64,000 bases of DNA, from positions 62,001-126,000 of the forward strand of contig CANQQJ010000002.1 of the NCBI GenBank assembly GCA_947625905.1, given 5' to 3'. The number at the start of each line of letters is the position of its first letter. Positions within the stretch are counted from its first letter, which is position 1. The notes under the pieces are model-generated. The model had not been told where the DNA came from, ran no database searches, and was given only the letters and a program-made list of their open reading frames with translations. The position numbers were made by a program, and so were the translations under genes. Source of the DNA: an uncultured Clostridia bacterium (lineage in GTDB: Bacteria; Bacillota; Clostridia; Monoglobales; Monoglobaceae). Positions 35,926 to 43,844 of this stretch are shown here, piece by piece.

Positions 35926-36858
35926 TTAACAAGATATGATTCTGTTTTTAAGTTCCCCAATAGTTCCGTGTTCTATTCGGGTAAGAATATGCCTGCGGCG
36001 CTTGAGATCATATGCCATAAGATTTGGTCTGTCGGCGGTTATGCGCAGTTCCGCGTCTTTTGACGTCAGGGAGTTTTTATGAAATCTGTAAAGATAAAGC
36101 GGCTCTTTGAAATCCGTGTGCATTATGTAAAAAATTTCATTCATGCGCATCCAGTAGTCATAATCCTCGATGCCGAATCTCATCTCGTCGTAGCCGCCTA
36201 TGAACCTCGCCGCCTTCGCGCGGTACAAAAACGCCGCCCCTACGGTGTTGTTGGGAACGTCGTTGAGCTCGTCCGTGCGGCTCGGCAATATAACGTTTCC
36301 GCTCATGGGCGGAAACTCGTACCAGCCGTGGCCGCGGCGGATATTTCCGCTCTCGCCGATTATTCTCATGTTGGCGTAGACCATGGCGGCGCCGGGATTT
36401 TTATTAAGCTCCGACACCATGACCTCAAGGCAGTTCGGCAGCATGATATTATCGTGGCTTATCCATGTAAAAAACTCGCCGCTTGCCGCCTCGAATCCCG
36501 TGTTTAGAGCGGCGGGCAGCTTTTTGTTGCGCTTTAAGTCGATATATTTTATGTTTCGGTGTTTTTCGGAAAACTCAAGGGCGATCCTTCCGCTCTCGTC
36601 GGTCGAGCCGTCGTTTATGATCAGCAGCTCGAATTTCTCGTAGGTCTGGGAAAGAACGGAGCAGACGGCCTCGCGCAGATACTCCGCGCCGTTGAACACG
36701 GGCAGCACGACCGAGACCAGTCCGGGCTCTCCGATGTTCTTGAGCTTCGGCAGAACGTCGCCGTAAATTTCGCGGAACTTCTTTTTATATTGCCCGAAAT
36801 TATTGTCGTTATCCGTTTTTTTGTTTTTCAAGGCACTGAGCCAGCTTGACAAAACCAT
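35926..36858 (-). CDS. Glycosyltransferase family 2
   Basis: 310 residues. ATG 36858 (MVLSSWLSALKNKK) is chosen because AAGGA and GAAAGAG precede it; an upstream start at 36921 would overlap the preceding gene by 113 bases rather than 50. It has the GT-A fold marks VSVVLPVFNGAEYLREAVCS-type start (given in part), LLIINDGSTDESG, FTWISHDN (the metal-binding region) and GIEDYDYWMRM near the end. It probably adds a sugar to a surface polysaccharide in the cytoplasm. It is the last of three genes with a second GT2 and a Wzt-like ATPase. Confidence 0.9.
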   Translation of the reverse strand: MVLSSWLSALKNKKTDNDNNFGQYKKKFREIYGDVLPKLKNIGEPGLVSVVLPVFNGAEYLREAVCSVLSQTYEKFELLIINDGSTDESGRIALEFSEKHRNIKYIDLKRNKKLPAALNTGFEAASGEFFTWISHDNIMLPNCLEVMVSELNKNPGAAMVYANMRIIGESGNIRRGHGWYEFPPMSGNVILPSRTDELNDVPNNTVGAAFLYRAKAARFIGGYDEMRFGIEDYDYWMRMNEIFYIMHTDFKEPLYLYRFHKNSLTSKDAELRITADRPNLMAYDLKRRRHILTRIEHGTIGELKNRIISC

Positions 36859-37855
36859 CTCTTTCACATTCCTTGTAAAAAATTTCCAATTCGTCCGCGC
36901 CTTTGCGATCAAGGCGCGCAAGCTCTTTTTCGGCTATTTTTATCCGCTCGCGGGCGTAGGGCAGGTCCCATGCCGAGCGGCTCAGCCCGTCTTGATAAAG
37001 TCTCGCGGTCGTCATTATGCCCGCCTCTGTGGTGCGGCGGATATGCTCGCGGGTAAAGCGGCTCCCGTCCACGTCGTGGATCACCGAGCAGCGGGGCTCG
37101 AGGCCGATCCTATAGCCCATGTTCTGCGCCTTAAAGCACAGCGCGGTCTCCTCGCCTCCGGCGTAATCGTTTCCCACGCGGCCGTAGCGCTCGTCAAAGC
37201 CGCCCGCCCTTTTAAGAAAATCGCGGCGCACCGAAAAGTTCGCCCCGAACGGGAACTCGTACTGGAACCTGGCCTCGCGGTATTTGCCGCCGGGGATGTC
37301 AAACTCGCTCCACAGCGCCTCGTGCCCGCTCAGAACAATATCGGGCAGGGGCCGCCGCAGCAGCACCCGTCCGCCGATTATCGCCGCGTCCTTGTGCGCC
37401 GAAAACGCGGCGCGGACGTTTTCCAAAAGGTTCGGCGCGGCTATTGCGTCGTCGTCTATGTAGGTCAAAAACGCGCCCTTCGCCGCCGCTCCCGCGTTTC
37501 GCGCGCGGCTCAGCCCCGTCTCGGGCACGCTGATTATTTTTGCGCCGCCGAGCTTTTTTAGCGTTTCGCTTTTGAGCTCTCCGCCGCTGCACACGACCGT
37601 TATATCATACTCGTTCCGAGGCAGCGTCTGGTTCTCAAGGGAGCGCACGGCGTTTATCAGCTTATCGCTTTTGCCCAGAGTGCACACTATCGCGGAGATC
37701 GACCGATCGGGCGCGTCCGACGCTTCGGCCTTCGGCTCCGCGCCGCTTTTCGGCTTGGGCTTCAGGGCTTTAAGCTCGCATACGGCGCGGCGGACGGCTA
37801 TGTCGGCTCCGCCTCCGCCAAGGGCGCCCGCTATTCCGTTTTTAATTTGAAACAA
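36809..37855 (-). CDS. Glycosyltransferase family 2
   Basis: 348 residues from ATG 37855. An N-terminal 50-residue extension rich in Lys/Ala/Pro is followed by the GT2 core: SISAIVCTLGKSDKLINAV, TGLSRARNAGAAAKG, the catalytic-metal motif FLTYIDDDAIA, and GGFDERYGRVGNDYAGGEET, then a helical C-terminus. It overlaps the next gene by 50 bases, which suggests coupled translation. Role: presumably transfer of a sugar to a cell-surface glycan. Donor and acceptor are unknown. Confidence 0.9.
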   Translation of the reverse strand: MFQIKNGIAGALGGGGADIAVRRAVCELKALKPKPKSGAEPKAEASDAPDRSISAIVCTLGKSDKLINAVRSLENQTLPRNEYDITVVCSGGELKSETLKKLGGAKIISVPETGLSRARNAGAAAKGAFLTYIDDDAIAAPNLLENVRAAFSAHKDAAIIGGRVLLRRPLPDIVLSGHEALWSEFDIPGGKYREARFQYEFPFGANFSVRRDFLKRAGGFDERYGRVGNDYAGGEETALCFKAQNMGYRIGLEPRCSVIHDVDGSRFTREHIRRTTEAGIMTTARLYQDGLSRSAWDLPYARERIKIAEKELARLDRKGADELEIFYKECERDGFVKLAQCLEKQKNG

Positions 37856-37867
37856 ACGATCACCGCC

Positions 37868-39037
37868 TTAATTTATTGTTATATCGGCCGGCAGGTTCAC
37901 CAGCCCGAATATCTCGGCTCCGATCGGCGCTGTCGAGCTGAACTCCGCCGCGCTCTCGATATACTCGTAGTAGGATATCGGGCTTGTGCCGCGGTCCTCA
38001 AAGCCGACGGCTATCGCGTACCTGCCCGGAGCGAGCCTGTTTTCAAACCCGAATGTGACGATGTTTTCGCCGCGCTTCAGCTGCTTTTCGGTGCGGAAAA
38101 CGCACAGGTCGAGGCCGTACGCGTCTTTTATCGAAACGGCTATGCCCGCGCTGCTTAGGTCGGCGTTTTCGGGGGTTTTGACGGAAACAGCTATTTCGCA
38201 GCGCCCGCCGATCTCGGCTGCCGAGTCCGCTTTGACATCGGTGATCGAGCCCGGCGCGGAGCCGTATCGGCCGCCGATTCGCGGCTCGCGCGTGTCGGCG
38301 CTCTTGCTCGGACGGACGCAGAATTCCATGTATTCCGAGGTGACCCGCGCCACATCTCCGTCGCCGCGGATCATGCCGCGGTCGAGCCATACCGCGCGGG
38401 TGCAGAAGCGGCGCGCCGCGTCGGGGTCGTGGGTCACAAAAACTATGGTCTTGCCCCGCTCTTTGAGGCTTTCGAATTTTCGGAAGCATTTGGCGCGGAA
38501 GCGTATGTCGCCCACGCCCAGCGCCTCGTCTGCCAGTACTATGTCGGAATCCTGCCACAGCATCACCGAAAAGCCCAGACGCATCAGCATTCCCGATGAG
38601 TAGGTCTTTATCGGCATATTTTGAAATTCTTCGGGGATCTCCGCGAATTCCATGATCTTAGGCGCGGCGCGCTTTATCGCGCTTTTTTCAAAGCCGCTTA
38701 AGGCGCCGCTTAAATATATGTTTTTCATGCCCGAATACTCGGGGTTGAACCCGATCCCCGGCTCCAGCATGGCGGACACTGTCCCGCTTATTTTGACCGT
38801 GCCCGAGTCGGCCACCGAAATCCCCGCCAAAATCCGCAGCAGCGTGGATTTTCCCGAGCCGTTCCGCCCGATTATGCCGACGCACTCTCCGCGCTTTGCC
38901 GAAAATGTGATATTGCTCAGCGCGCAAAAGCGGTCGGCCGATCTTTCGGGGCCGAAAACCGCCGCGCCCAGCTTTTTTATCGGGTTTTGGGATCTTGTGT
39001 AAAACTTGTTCACGCTGCTTAATTCAATGATATTCAT
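37868..39037 (-). CDS. Wzt-like polysaccharide ABC transporter ATP-binding protein
   Basis: 389 residues from ATG 39037, behind GGAGAG; the open frame extends further without signal. Residues 1-220 are an ABC ATPase: GIIGRNGSGKSTLLRILAG (Walker A), TYSSGMLMRLGFSVML (signature), DIVLADEALGVGD (Walker B) and VTHDPDAARRF (H-loop). Residues 250-389 form a Wzt-type C-terminal beta-sandwich (EIGGRCEIAVSVKTPENADL) that in relatives reads the terminal modification of O-antigen or teichoic-acid-like polymers. The usual membrane partner (Wzm/TagG) is absent from the neighbourhood. Confidence 0.9.
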   Translation of the reverse strand: MNIIELSSVNKFYTRSQNPIKKLGAAVFGPERSADRFCALSNITFSAKRGECVGIIGRNGSGKSTLLRILAGISVADSGTVKISGTVSAMLEPGIGFNPEYSGMKNIYLSGALSGFEKSAIKRAAPKIMEFAEIPEEFQNMPIKTYSSGMLMRLGFSVMLWQDSDIVLADEALGVGDIRFRAKCFRKFESLKERGKTIVFVTHDPDAARRFCTRAVWLDRGMIRGDGDVARVTSEYMEFCVRPSKSADTREPRIGGRYGSAPGSITDVKADSAAEIGGRCEIAVSVKTPENADLSSAGIAVSIKDAYGLDLCVFRTEKQLKRGENIVTFGFENRLAPGRYAIAVGFEDRGTSPISYYEYIESAAEFSSTAPIGAEIFGLVNLPADITIN

Positions 39038-39074
39038 GGCGCTCTCCAAAAATGTCGGGTTTATCTTTTTGTTT

Positions 39075-39103
39075 ATTATACTACATAAAAAACCGCGCCG
39101 CAA
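39075..39103 (-). promoter_or_regulatory. Promoter of the ABC ATPase/GT2 operon
   Basis: Minus strand TTGCGG, 17 bases, TATAAT, 38 bases upstream of the ATPase start. Confidence 0.6.
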
Positions 39104-39139
39104 TCCTTAATTTTCTGTTCACATTTTTTTTAAAAACTG

Positions 39140-39168
39140 TTGACAAATGTCTTAAAATGTGCTATTAT
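39140..39168 (+). promoter_or_regulatory. Promoter of tRNA-Thr
   Basis: TTGACA, 17 bases, TATTAT, 35 bases before the tRNA. Confidence 0.8.
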
Positions 39169-39203
39169 AGCTAAAGTTCCGCTTGTCCCAAGCGCGAGAA
39201 ATC

Positions 39204-39279
39204 GCTGGTGTAGCTCAATTGGTAGAGCAGCTGATTTGTAATCAGCAGGTCGCGGGTTCGAGTCCCATCACCAGCTCCA
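39204..39279 (+). tRNA. tRNA-Thr (anticodon TGT)
   Basis: 76 bases including encoded CCA. Acceptor GCTGGTG pairs with CACCAGC, D-arm AGCTC...GAGC, anticodon stem GCTGA/TCAGC with loop TTTGTAA, T-loop TTCGAGT. The T-stem has one C-A mismatch. Confidence 0.97.
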
Positions 39280-39300
39280 AGAGCCTCGGCTCCGATTAAT

Positions 39301-39328
39301 CACTACCTTTTCATGGGTAGTGGTTTTT
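39301..39328 (+). terminator. Terminator after tRNA-Thr
   Basis: CACTACC, seven bases, GGGTAGTG, then TTTTTT; also lies at the 3' end of the convergent transglutaminase gene. Confidence 0.88.
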
Positions 39329-39337
39329 TGTTTTTGT

Positions 39338-41605
39338 TCAAAAAATATTTTTTATTGTAAAAATAATTCTTTTGTATATCGGCATTTTTTTGCGTATTAT
39401 AGCGGCCGCGCTGCGGCACGTTTTTTCGGCGAAGCCGCTGTCGTCACCGTTCGGCGGGTTTTTCCCGTACGCCGCCGTCATGACCGTGCCGACCGCGCGG
39501 CGCAGCGCCGACGGGTCGGCCTCGGGCAGAGCGGCTGTGAGCTTTTCGCAAAAGTCGGGCTCGGTCCCGTCGTATCCCCGCATGATGCCCGCGGCGCCCA
39601 GAGCGTCGATAAGGCGCGCGAATTCGCCGCGGCAGCCCGCGCGCTTTAAGCGGCGTTTTTTTCTCAGCGCGAGAAATATTGCCGCCGCAAGCAGCGCCGA
39701 CGGAAGTATTATTTTCACCGCGGTCCTTATCGGCTTTTCCATGCGCTCGAACATCGCGTAGTCCGCGGTCCGGTCTTCGGGTTCCGCCGCCTCGCCGCTT
39801 TCGGCGGTCTCTTGTATGTCGGGTTCGTCCTCGCCGCGGTTTTTGGGTATCAGGTTGATATTCAGGCCCGTGCCGCCGCTTTCCTCGATTTTTTCGGGTT
39901 CCGAGTAGCCGGGGTAAATTTCTGCCGCGGTCCCTCCGCCCGCTTGCGGCGTCATATCGACCGGCGTCCAGCCGTAATTCCGCAGGAATATTTCCACCCA
40001 CGCGTGGGCGTTTTTGTCTTTCAGCGCGGCGTTGTATGTGCCGTATTTCTGACGCTCAAAATCCGCGGGCTCGATCATATATCCGGTCACGTACCGCGCC
40101 GGAACGCCCAGCATGCGGTACATAAGGGCCGCCGCGGAGGCGTAATGCACGCAGTAGCCCCGCCCGCGGTCAAACAAAAATTCCTCGACCGGGTCGCCGC
40201 CGGGCGTTGACCAGCCGGGCGTTTGGGTGTATTCGGTCCGCTCGTTCAGCGTGCTTTTAATAAAGTCGGTGATCTCGGCGAGGCTTTCAAAATCCTTGTC
40301 CGCGCACAGCGCGTGTAGCCGCGGCAGACGGTTTTCGGGCACGCGTGTGTATACGTCCTTGGCTTCGGCCGAGTATGCCGCCTGAAGATTCAGGCATTGG
40401 TCGCGCTTGCGCTCATACATACGGGGCACGTTGTTCCAGTCGATGCGCATGTCGTCTTTTTCGTAGTATTGAAAGCGGTAGCCGCCGTACACGTATATGG
40501 TATCGACTCTGCTGTAGTAGGGCACATAGTAGTTCTTGCCCTCGCTGCTGACATAGCGCACCGACATGGATGCGGGATAAGGGATAGTGTCGTCCAGAGT
40601 GTTGAGGTTCATGGTGAAATACAGAGACGAGTAGGTGTTGGTTATGCCCAAAACGCCCCAGCTGTTTTGATATTTGTTTTGTATGTCGTTTAATATCGAG
40701 GTGTCGTCGGCCGCCTCCCATTCGCCCTTGTTATATTCTCCGCCCACAAAGCCCTTGAGGTATATCGGCTCCTTCGGATAGCGGGTCACCTGCACGATCA
40801 GCTGCTCCCTGTCGGTCAGGTAGTTGTTGAAGCGGCTGACCTTTCCGCCCTGGACCGGATCGGTGCTGCGGCCCGTTTTTTCGGCGATAAATCTGAAAAT
40901 TCTGCCCTCTGCCGCGTTGGTCAGCCCGCTCAGCCTGTCCGCGCACGGATAAACGAACGCGGATGAGACCGCGATAAGAGCAGCGAGGACCGCGCAGCAC
41001 AGCGCCGCGGCTTTTGCGCGTCCGCCGCCGTTTGCGCTCAGAGCGCGCGACCCGACGGCCGAAACCGCTATGAGCAGCAGGGCGGGCATGCTTTTTTCGG
41101 CGCCCAGCAGTGGAGCGGCGATCGTGAGCAGCGCCGCCGCGAGCGGAAAACTGCCGCCGACGGCGGACTCAAGAGGCGGCAGCGCGGCCGCGATAAGAGG
41201 CAGCGCCGCCAGAACAAGCAGCGTCACCGACGGGGGTTCCGCCGCGGGCGCGCCCGTCAGAGCGCCGCTCAGATAGTCAAGCTGCGCCGAGAGGAGCTCG
41301 CGGCCGAAGACCGCGGTGAGCAGCACGAGAGCCGCGGCGCAGGCGGATACGATATAAAAATATTTTCGATCGCGGTAAAACAGAAAAGCGAACGCCGCGC
41401 ACCAGACCGCGGCTGCGGCGAAAGCCGGAGCTTTTTCGAAATACACTCCGGGCAGAGAGCCGAAATACAGAAGCAGACCGAAAATCCCGCACAGCAAAAT
41501 AAGGGACGCGAACAGCGGGTGTTGATCCCGCGTGTTCTGTTCCGAGCGGCGGGGTATTATTTTTTCGGCCTTTTTCTTATGTTTTCTGTTTTTTATAAAT
41601 ATCAC
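39338..41605 (-). CDS. Transglutaminase-like membrane protein (TgpA/DUF3488 type)
   Basis: About 755 residues. The start is uncertain: GTG 41605 sits between the upstream stop (41619) and the first basic stretch, while a TTG at 41650 would overlap the DUF58 gene; neither has a clear ribosome site. Six to seven N-terminal membrane segments are followed by an extracellular transglutaminase core with the Cys-His-Asp triad: GRGYCVHYASAAALMYRMLGVPARYVTGY (given as motif, in parts), NAHAWVEIFLRNYGWTPVDMTP. One late membrane helix and a cytoplasmic domain follow. Such genes stand with MoxR and DUF58 genes; the role may be peptide or glycan crosslinking or proteolysis at the surface. A terminator follows. 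Confidence 0.88.
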   Translation of the reverse strand: MIFIKNRKHKKKAEKIIPRRSEQNTRDQHPLFASLILLCGIFGLLLYFGSLPGVYFEKAPAFAAAAVWCAAFAFLFYRDRKYFYIVSACAAALVLLTAVFGRELLSAQLDYLSGALTGAPAAEPPSVTLLVLAALPLIAAALPPLESAVGGSFPLAAALLTIAAPLLGAEKSMPALLLIAVSAVGSRALSANGGGRAKAAALCCAVLAALIAVSSAFVYPCADRLSGLTNAAEGRIFRFIAEKTGRSTDPVQGGKVSRFNNYLTDREQLIVQVTRYPKEPIYLKGFVGGEYNKGEWEAADDTSILNDIQNKYQNSWGVLGITNTYSSLYFTMNLNTLDDTIPYPASMSVRYVSSEGKNYYVPYYSRVDTIYVYGGYRFQYYEKDDMRIDWNNVPRMYERKRDQCLNLQAAYSAEAKDVYTRVPENRLPRLHALCADKDFESLAEITDFIKSTLNERTEYTQTPGWSTPGGDPVEEFLFDRGRGYCVHYASAAALMYRMLGVPARYVTGYMIEPADFERQKYGTYNAALKDKNAHAWVEIFLRNYGWTPVDMTPQAGGGTAAEIYPGYSEPEKIEESGGTGLNINLIPKNRGEDEPDIQETAESGEAAEPEDRTADYAMFERMEKPIRTAVKIILPSALLAAAIFLALRKKRRLKRAGCRGEFARLIDALGAAGIMRGYDGTEPDFCEKLTAALPEADPSALRRAVGTVMTAAYGKNPPNGDDSGFAEKTCRSAAAIIRKKMPIYKRIIFTIKNIF

Positions 41606-41618
41606 TTCCGGTCGGAGC

Positions 41619-42653
41619 TTAAATTTCCAAAACGCCGCTCTCGGCGTCAAAGTCGTCCGAGGTGAATTTTTTTATGGTTTTTCCGTCTCGGCTCAGGCGG
41701 CAGTCGAGCCCGAGCGAAACGCCGCCGCTCGGCACTTCGGCCGCGCCGAGGGATTTGGGGTCGGTTTGGTAAAGCTCAAGCAGCGCGCCGCGGATATCCT
41801 CGCCGTTTCGCGCGGTGATGAGGCGGTTTTCGCCGCTTTTGTAAAATATGCGGACAGCCGCGGCGTTTTTTAAAAGCCCCGCCGCCAGCGCCGACAAAAC
41901 TTCGTAGAAAAGGCTTGCGCTCCGCGGCTCCGCCGCGTCCGCGCCGCTCATGTCGAGGTACAGCTCGGCGATGATATCCGCTTGCTTTTCGAGCTCCTTG
42001 ACCCAGAGCTCGCCCGTTTTGGCGCTTCTGTTCCGATGTATCAGCCGCGCCGAGTCGCCGTGCTCGTATTCTCGGATATCTTTTATCTCGGTGTCGGTGC
42101 CGCCGCCGAGTCCCGTCCGCTCGGCGAAACCGCTCATGCCGTGCGAGGGCGAAAGGCTTACGTCAAGCTCGCGCTCTTTGGGATACACGGCCGCGCGGCA
42201 GACCGCGCCGCATTTTTTGGGGGCGGCGAAAATATTCAGCCAATCGCAGACCCGAAATTTTTCGATTTTAAGCTCGATAAGCCCGCAGCAGGGCGCCTTG
42301 ATCTCGATCTCTTTTGTTTGCTCCGAGTTCGCGTCCGCGCCGATTTGAAGCTTTATTTTATCGGGTTTTGAGTTAGGGTACGCCGCGGAGATGTCGGCGC
42401 GGCATCGTGTGACCGGGAGCCTTCCGCCGTTTTCGCAAATGACGGAAACTGCAGCCTCGCCTCCCGTCTCGGCCGAATATTCGGAGCGCGCGAATCTAAC
42501 TTCGGTCTTTTTTGCGAGAGCCCGCGACAGTATGAACATCGTCGGAAGCAGCAGGGCCGCGGCCGCGGCGAAAACGAGCAGCGGAGTAAAGCGGTACGCG
42601 CCGCCGAGATAAAAGGCCGCGGCGGCAAATATGAGCAGCAATATCTTTTTCAT
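41619..42653 (-). CDS. DUF58 domain protein
   Basis: 344 residues from ATG 42653, which directly follows the stop of the MoxR gene (42654). Two N-terminal membrane helices (LLLIFAAAAFYLGGAYRF and LLVFAAAAALLLPTMFIL) precede a beta region and the DUF58 von-Willebrand-like core with DIREYEHGDSARLIHRNRS and KTGELWVKELEKQ. DUF58 proteins work with MoxR ATPases in building cell-envelope complexes; the exact job is unknown. Confidence 0.93.
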   Translation of the reverse strand: MKKILLLIFAAAAFYLGGAYRFTPLLVFAAAAALLLPTMFILSRALAKKTEVRFARSEYSAETGGEAAVSVICENGGRLPVTRCRADISAAYPNSKPDKIKLQIGADANSEQTKEIEIKAPCCGLIELKIEKFRVCDWLNIFAAPKKCGAVCRAAVYPKERELDVSLSPSHGMSGFAERTGLGGGTDTEIKDIREYEHGDSARLIHRNRSAKTGELWVKELEKQADIIAELYLDMSGADAAEPRSASLFYEVLSALAAGLLKNAAAVRIFYKSGENRLITARNGEDIRGALLELYQTDPKSLGAAEVPSGGVSLGLDCRLSRDGKTIKKFTSDDFDAESGVLEI

Positions 42654-43607
42654 CTATACGCGCGCTCCCATCGGCGGCTTTTTGACCGACGCGGCGATCT
42701 CGCCGATCACCTTGTCCTTTTCGGCGCCGCTCGCCGCCGAGCTTAAGCGTATCCTGTGGCGGACCACATAAGGGAACTGCGCGAGCGCGTCGGCGGGCGT
42801 CACGAAATCGCGCCCGTCGAGCCATGCCGCCGCCCGCGACATTTTCACAAGCGCGAGGGTCGCTCTGGGGCCCGCTCCATGCTTTATCGCGCAGCTGTCC
42901 CGCGTGGCCGTCACCAGGTTAAGGATATATTCATACATTTTATCGCCGATATAGATTTTCCGCACCTCTTTTTGGATAGCCAGCAGCTCATCGCGGCCGA
43001 GTATCGGGCTCAGGCTTTTGAGCTTTTCGGCGCTGCCGTCCTCCATCGCCATTTTGAGCTCGCTCTCATAGTCGGGATATCCGATCGTCATCGAGACCAT
43101 AAAGCGGTCGATCTGCGAGTCGGGGAGATATTGGGTTCCCGCGCTGCCGAAGGGGTTTTGGGTCGCGATAACCAGAAACGGCTCGGGCACGTCGCGGGTC
43201 ACGCCCTCGGCGGTCACGCGCCGCTCCTCCATGACCTCCAGCAGCGCCGACTGGGTCTTGGGCGAGGTGCGGTTGATCTCGTCGGCAAGCAGCAGGTTGC
43301 AGAACACGCTGCCGGGCCGATAGACAAAGTTTCGGTCCTTTGGGTTAAACACCGAGAAGCCGGTCAGGTCGGACGGCATAACGTCGGGCGTGAACTGCAC
43401 CCGTCGGCACTCAAGGCCGAGGGCTTTTGAAAACGCGACAGCCAGCGTGGTCTTTCCGACTCCGGGAATGTCCTCCAGCATTATGTGGCCGTCCGCCAGA
43501 AACGCCAGCAGGATCTCTCGGGTCTTGTCCTTTTTGCCGATTATTATTTTATCCACCGCGTCAAGCGCCGCGAGGCAGCCGTTTTTTAACTCTTTTAGTT
43601 CGCTCAA
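42654..43607 (-). CDS. MoxR family AAA+ ATPase, TTG start
   Basis: 317 residues. I choose TTG 43607 because a perfect GGAGGT lies 6 bases upstream; the ATG at 43634 has no ribosome site. Walker A EDIPGVGKTTLAVAF, Walker B LLADEINRTSPKTQSALLE, the MoxR motif EERRVTAEGVTR and VIATQNPFGSAGTQYLPDSQ are all present. MoxR ATPases remodel partner proteins such as VWA/DUF58 proteins. First gene of the operon with DUF58 and transglutaminase genes, driven from the promoter at 43642-43670. Confidence 0.94.
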   Translation of the reverse strand: MSELKELKNGCLAALDAVDKIIIGKKDKTREILLAFLADGHIMLEDIPGVGKTTLAVAFSKALGLECRRVQFTPDVMPSDLTGFSVFNPKDRNFVYRPGSVFCNLLLADEINRTSPKTQSALLEVMEERRVTAEGVTRDVPEPFLVIATQNPFGSAGTQYLPDSQIDRFMVSMTIGYPDYESELKMAMEDGSAEKLKSLSPILGRDELLAIQKEVRKIYIGDKMYEYILNLVTATRDSCAIKHGAGPRATLALVKMSRAAAWLDGRDFVTPADALAQFPYVVRHRIRLSSAASGAEKDKVIGEIAASVKKPPMGARV

Positions 43608-43641
43608 GGCAATACCTCCAATATGTTCGTTCATTAAATCT

Positions 43642-43670
43642 ATTATATAATACCGAGATGTTTCAATCAA
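43642..43670 (-). promoter_or_regulatory. Promoter of the MoxR operon
   Basis: Minus strand TTGATT, 17 bases, TATAAT, 35 bases before the TTG start. Confidence 0.7.
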
Positions 43671-43786
43671 GCCGTATTTGTAAATAATTTGATAATTTTA
43701 TCTTATACCAAAATGTTTCCTGCGCTCGGGCGATGGGTCTCGGTCAGTGCCAAGTTTGCAAAAATTATTAAAAATAAGACGTTATG

Positions 43787-43824
43787 AAACACGGCTCTCC
43801 CCAAAACGGGGAGAGCCGTGTTTT
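43787..43824. terminator. Strong terminator of the giant surface protein gene
   Basis: A 16-bp stem (AAACACGGCTCTCCCC against GGGGAGAGCCGTGTTT) with a 5-base loop, 21 bases after the stop codon at 43845. Confidence 0.9.
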
Positions 43825-43844
43825 GCGCATTTTTGCCGTTTGTT

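Noticed and set aside
41605-41650. TTG start at 41650 for the transglutaminase-like gene
   Set aside because: It would overlap the DUF58 gene and has no ribosome site; GTG 41605 is preferred though also weak.
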